Source: Carettochelys insculpta (taxonomy: Eukaryota > Chordata > Testudines > Carettochelyidae). From it: a stretch of DNA of 64,000 bases. The first letter of the stretch is position 1. Each line of letters begins with the position of its first letter. Location of the stretch: NCBI RefSeq assembly GCF_033958435.1, contig NC_134137.1:253378501-253442500 (forward strand), in the 5' to 3' direction. The notes beneath the pieces are model-generated. The model had not been told where the DNA came from, did not search any database, and saw only the letters and a program-made list of their open reading frames with translations. The position numbers and the translations under genes are program-made. Shown piece after piece: positions 59,422 to 64,000 of this stretch.

Positions 59422-59829
59422 GGCTGTGTCTGCACCAGCAAGTTCTTTCAGAAAATCAGGCCCTTTTTCAAAAGAACACATAGAGTGTCCACACACAAAA
59501 TGCTCCCTTTTGAAAGAATGCAGCTCTTCTTCTGGAAGCCCTCTTCCGCTCCCGGATCAGGAAGAGTGCCTCCTTTCGACAGCTTCTTTAGAAAAAAAAG
59601 CACATGTAGATTCTCCATGGGCCCTGTTTTCGAAAGAGCAGTCCTCATGGTGTGGATTTTTCGATCCCTGGCCTATTTTTTTTGAAAAAGCGGGGAATGG
59701 TGGATGCTCTCTATCGAAAGAGCTGATTGATCTTTCAATCGTTTTTTTCGTGGGTGGACATGCTCTTTTGAAAGAAGATCTTCTAGAAGAGATTGTTTTT
59801 TGAAAGATAGATGTAGTGTAGATGTGGCC
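59422..59829. mobile_element. TIR element, 3-bp-duplication family (copy 7, CTTTCGAAAG type)
   Basis: A 408-bp element from GGCTGTGTCTGCACCAGC to TAGTGTAGATGTGGCC. The flanking triplets ATG and TTG agree at two of three. The interior repeats variants of CTTTTGAAAG and CTATCGAAAG rather than ACTTCGAAGT, so it is a separate subfamily with the same ends. Frames open here are spurious. Confidence 0.85.
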
Positions 59830-62302
59830 TTGAACTTTAATCACAAAAACACTTGCTGATTACATTCTGTGTTATTTGATTGTCTCAGGTTAACATCCTG
59901 ATATAGATTCAGAATCACCCAGGCTTGTATTACATTAAAAAACTAGTGCAGCAATGTCTTCACTCTTCTTTTCTGTTTTGACTACAAAATAAATGCTCAA
60001 AACCATTGGTCACTTGCTCATAAAACAAACAGCTGAAGTAATGAATTAAAATATACTAATAGGATGCACTGGCTTCAACATTAATTATTTAATCCATAGC
60101 TACATATTATTGTACTGAATCATTTTTCCACTTTTTACCTCTGCTAGGAAAAGACAAATACAATTATTAAAATATATCTGAACACATCCATTTGGAAAAT
60201 TGATGATATTTTAAAAGCACTTTTTTCCTCCCCTTCCCCCCTGCCCAAGGATAAAAATATAGTTTTGTCATCTTGGCAAAGAACAGTCACTATTTAAAAG
60301 AAATCACTATTTTAGTTGCGACATTTCTTCTGTCCTTGATGGGAAGGATGAGGGGAGCAGAAATTAGCCACTGATAGAAATAATTCTACTGGTCTTTAGC
60401 TCTTACTAACCAAAGTCTCATGCAGTTAAACATGTACACAATTGTGAATAAAAAGCGTAACAACCTCTCAAAAAGATTGAGCTTATTTTCCATCAAGCAA
60501 GATGTGTTTGAAGCAATGTGGCTTGTAGAGGAGAAAGAAAAAACATTAAACATCTACTAAGCACCAATTCTTCCACATTGTCTGTTACAAGCAAGGTTCC
60601 TTTTCTCTGATTATACCAAAGGCATTTGACAGAAAGATACTCTTGATTGCTCCTTAAGTAATACCTGCAATTGACTTGCGTTAAGCTTGCCACTTGTGTC
60701 TCTACATTATATTGTTATGACAATGAACACTGTAAAAAGAATTAAATTTAAATAGTAGTATTGTATATTGTAGGATTTATTAAATTCACTATATATAGGC
60801 AACATTATCACATCAGTTGTTACATGAATAGTTGCAAAGACACTAATTATACATACAAAGGATATGTACTTCAGATTATTCAGCGCTGTATGCTGAAGTT
60901 ATAGAAAGGATGTACCAAACTATTCCACTTAAAAATGTCTTATTATAAAATAACTATAAATTGTTTACATTCATAAAAATACTTTTTTTGTTAAATGATT
61001 GTTTTTTAATAACGTTTTTTAAAAATAAAACCAGCCATTCAGATAGGGTATAATTTTAAACTTTCTGTAGTGCTCTCTCAGTGGTTGTGAAATCTCAGGG
61101 ATGTCATTGAAAATACCTCAAAGCTCCACCCAAGAACAGATCAAGGAGTCCCGACAAGGTTGTCATGGAAGATGTGCAGAACCAGAAATCAGATGTTCTG
61201 TTACTAGCTCTCATAGTGACAACTTGTTCAGCCTTTGGTATGTGACTAACTCTCCTCCATACCCCAGTTTACTTATCTGTAAAAGGAATATTCAAGCAAT
61301 TATTGAAAGGCCATAAAGTACTAAGTTACCCCTACATACTTTTGGCTCTTATTCTTCAAAGAGTGTCACACAGACGGATCTCTCCAGCCATGAGTTCAAA
61401 GGGTTCGACATAGACACAAAGGATACCTGCATGGAACACACAGCAAAATCTAGATCTTTAAACCAGCATGCAGGCTCTTCATATGGGGAATGGAAAATAA
61501 GTCACAACTGCAGTTCTTTTCATATCTCCTTCCTCAGAGTTTGCTTTATTTCCCAAAACAACTTTAAAAAAACAGAACAATTTGACTCAAACTGCTGGTA
61601 ATCATTGCCTGAGGGCTTTCCAGTTTCAGGCCCTTTGGCGAAGAGAAGACACATCCTTTCCATATGGATGCCTCCTCTGTAGCAGTCTCTCCTTGCCTTT
61701 CTGAAATCTGTTCAGACCAGTCATGTAATAGGTGTGAACTACTTTAGATGCTAAAGCACAATTCCACTTTGTCAGAGGGTCTGTGTTAACAATCTACTAC
61801 AAATGGCCTTTCTAAATCAATCTCTGCATTCACCAGTACGACCCCTATCAAACAAGTCATTACATTTAAATGGTTACCGCATCATTATGTTTTAGCAATT
61901 AAAATATGCTTGGGAATTTTACAACTTCTCTTCTGAAACACATAAAGGGCTGCCCCTTCTGCTTCCACTCCCTACAGACACATAATTTCCTGAAAGCCAG
62001 AGAGAAAGCAAGTAACTTGGAACAGAACCTGTTGCAGCAGATTGTGCTGGGCAGAAACAATAGTCTGTCTAGGTAAGCTCAGTGCCAAGGGTTCTGCTAA
62101 AATTAGAAAATGGGAGACAGTATCTTGGCTCCTGTCTCTTGCTGGAGACTAAACTTCAGCTCTCACTGCAGTCAAGTGACAGCAATTTGATTTCTGTCTG
62201 GCCATTCCAAATCACTAGCTGTCCTAGTTTCAATAAAGCGCTTTGACACATCAGGCAGTAAGGGTCACCTATTGCAGTAGCAGCCTGATATACAGCTTAA
62301 AT
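59830..62302. other. Mostly unique AT-rich DNA
   Basis: No gene recognised. A degraded MIR sense core may lie at 61,215-61,300 (CCCCAGTTTACTTATCTGTAAAAGG). Confidence 0.4.
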
Positions 62303-63307
62303 CAGGGGTTCTCATTTTTTTTTTTTTTGCTGGCTACCTCTTTGAAAATACTTCCAGCTATGACTATCCCTCAACTTAACTGGGACATTCTCCCCAGACC
62401 CTGCCACTCTTACTCCTGTGCTGCTGCTGGTGGCAGCACCGCCTTCCAAGCTGGGCACCTGGCCAGCAGTCACCATTCTCCATACAGCCAGCTCTGAAGG
62501 CTGCACAAATGTGAGGATAGCAGTATCATGATTCCCCTTACAATAGGCTTGTGATCTCCGTTTGGGTTGGGACTCCCAAGCTGTGTCTACACGTGCACGC
62601 TACTTCGAAGTAGCGGCACTAACTTCGAAATAGCGCCCGTCGCGGCTACACGCGTCGGGCGCTATTTCGAAGTTAACTTCGACGTTAGGCGGCGAGACGT
62701 CGAAGTCGCTAACCTCATGAGGGGATGGGAATAGCGCCCTACTTCGACGTTCAACGTCGAAGTAGGGACCGTGTAGACGATCCGCGTCCCGCAACGTCGA
62801 AATTGCTGGGTCCTCCATGGCGGCCGTCAGCTGGGGGGTTGAGAGATGCTCTTTCTCCAGCCCCTGCGGGGCTCTATGGTCACCGTGGGCAGCAGCCCTT
62901 AGCCCAGGGCTTCTGGCTGCTTCTGCGGCAGCTGGGGATCCATGCTGCAGGCACAGGGTCTGCAACCAGTTGTCAGCTCTGTGTATCTTGTGTTGTTTAG
63001 TGCAACTGTGTCTGGGAGGGGCCCTTTAAGGGAGCGGCTTGCTGTTGAGTCCGCCCTGTGACCCTGTCTGCAGCTGTGCCTGGCACCCTTATTTCGATGT
63101 GTGCTACTTTGGCGTGTAGACGTACCCTCGCAGCGCCTATTTCGATGTGGTGCCGTGCAACGTCGAAGTTGAACATCGACGTTGCCCGCCCTGGAGGACG
63201 TGTAGATGCTATTCATCGAAATAGCCTATTTCGATGTTGCTACATCGAAATAAGCTATTTCGATGTTGGCTTCACGTGTAGACGTAGCCCCAGTTTGAGA
63301 AAGGCGG
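62303..63307. mobile_element. hAT element split by a younger TIR element
   Basis: The left terminus CAGGGGTTCTCATTTTTTTT and the right CAGTTTGAGAAAGGCGG are hAT-type ends. The 8-bp flanks GCTTAAAT and GCTTAAGT (seven of eight) confirm the limits. The interior GCTGGCTACCTCTTTGAAAATAC and GGTTGGGACTCCCAA is usual for these non-autonomous hATs. The element at 62,579-63,289 sits 18 bp before its right end. Confidence 0.9.
62579..63289. mobile_element. TIR element, 3-bp-duplication family (copy 8, youngest, 711 bp)
   Basis: From AGCTGTGTCTACACGTGC to TCACGTGTAGACGTAGCC, with CCA on both sides. The outer 200 bp on each side are packed with TTCGAAGT, TTCGACGT and TTCGATGT motifs and keep almost all CpGs. 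The centre (about 62,815-63,085) is GC-rich and not palindromic (GGCGGCCGTCAGCTGGGGGG, GGGAGGGGCCCTTTAAGGG) and could be a captured or ancestral internal segment. A 121-codon minus frame (62,600-62,965) crosses it without a recognisable domain. Confidence 0.93.
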
Positions 63308-63315
63308 GCTTAAGT

Positions 63316-64000
63316 GACAGCAAATGATATTCTTAGTGTATGTCAATAGGCTAAAAGGATGATACAATTGCAACATGGAGAGGAAAAACAAAAAAATAAA
63401 CATAGAACCAATATTTCTGGAAAATGGATCAAGCCCCCAGAAGACTGGACAAAACTGAACCTTTCCCAAATTAAATTACCATGTTGATGATATGTGAACT
63501 AGTAAAATTCCACATGAAAGAAAACATGTTAATGATGTGCATTACCCTATATCACCTTTCCAAACCCCCTTTTCAACCACCCTTCCTTTCCATGCTCTCT
63601 TGCATTCCAAACATCATCCAGCACCTAACAGCTCTCTGAAGCAGATGCAGACCCCACCACTGAATATACATACAGCCCATTCTACGATCAGTACTCAGTT
63701 CAGTGCTCTGTTCAGGAATCTTGTTGTATATGTATTTTGTAGAGTTCTGTGTTCACTACTCACACTTCACTACTATCACTAGTATAATGCTATTAATATA
63801 CATATTGTGTTATGAATGAAAGTGAGGATTTTCAAGTTAGTTGGACAGCTACTCTTATTCAAATACTTTGAAATTCCTAGGTACGTGCTTTTACCACGGG
63901 GAGAGACCATGGAAGAGACAGTGACAGAACACAGCTCTCAGTCCCCAGGTCTAAAGGACAAGTCTTTACTTTCACACCAAGTTTCACAACAGATAGTTAT
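63316..64000. other. Unique non-coding DNA
   Basis: No gene or repeat recognised to the window edge. Confidence 0.45.

Noticed and set aside
37044..63289. PIF/Harbinger assignment for the 3-bp-duplication elements
   Set aside because: Two sites have TTA, but CAA, AAG, TTT and CCA do not fit the TWA rule. Without a transposase the superfamily stays open.

Overview
The window looks like vertebrate nuclear DNA from a sauropsid, most likely a turtle. The reasons are CR1-clade LINE copies in several ages and both orientations, one ending in TTCTTATG octamers; MIR-type SINEs; hAT and pogo-like non-autonomous DNA elements; a DIRS-type tyrosine-recombinase retrotransposon; and short elements with GGCTGTGTCTACAC ends. 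No Alu or L1 is visible. The species call is inference; a soft-shelled-turtle relative is only a guess. I found no cellular protein-coding exon, tRNA, rRNA or CRISPR array. Every open frame I can identify belongs to a transposon, so this is intergenic or deep intronic DNA.

Layout. Bases 1-15,000: mostly unique AT-rich DNA with MIR copies (about 870, 9,870, 12,325, 13,240), a solo-LTR-like block (5,201-6,017), a 495-bp insert between 138-bp direct repeats (6,833-7,605), an antisense CR1 tail split by a foldback element (12,600-13,083) and a pogo-like element holding a pyrimidine-rich minisatellite (14,492-15,001). Bases 15,000-28,400: the least repetitive part, with CR1 pieces at 21,490-22,372 and AT-rich stretches that could be conserved non-coding elements. 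Bases 28,400-35,000: a long decayed CR1 split by a hAT element with an 8-bp target duplication, a foldback element and an LTR-like block.

Bases 35,000-63,300 are crowded with younger insertions. Eight short terminal-inverted-repeat elements share GGCTGTGTCTACAC-like ends and 3-bp target duplications. There are also two hAT elements back to back, a 4-kb DIRS relic on the minus strand with gag, reverse transcriptase, RNase H and recombinase remnants between inverted terminal repeats, a short telomeric TTAGGG array inside a CR1 tail, an LTR-like block with two kinds of tandem repeat, and a 5'-truncated CR1 with an open 594-codon frame.

The features do not form a pathway. They record layered transposition: MIR and ancient repeats first, then old CR1, then hAT, pogo-like, foldback and DIRS insertions, then younger CR1 and the 3-bp-duplication elements. 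Nesting gives relative ages in several places (12.6, 29.6, 47.8, 54.4 and 62.6 kb). The strongest candidate for something little described is the family of 3-bp-duplication foldback elements, whose cores are unusually palindromic and rich in TTCGAA.
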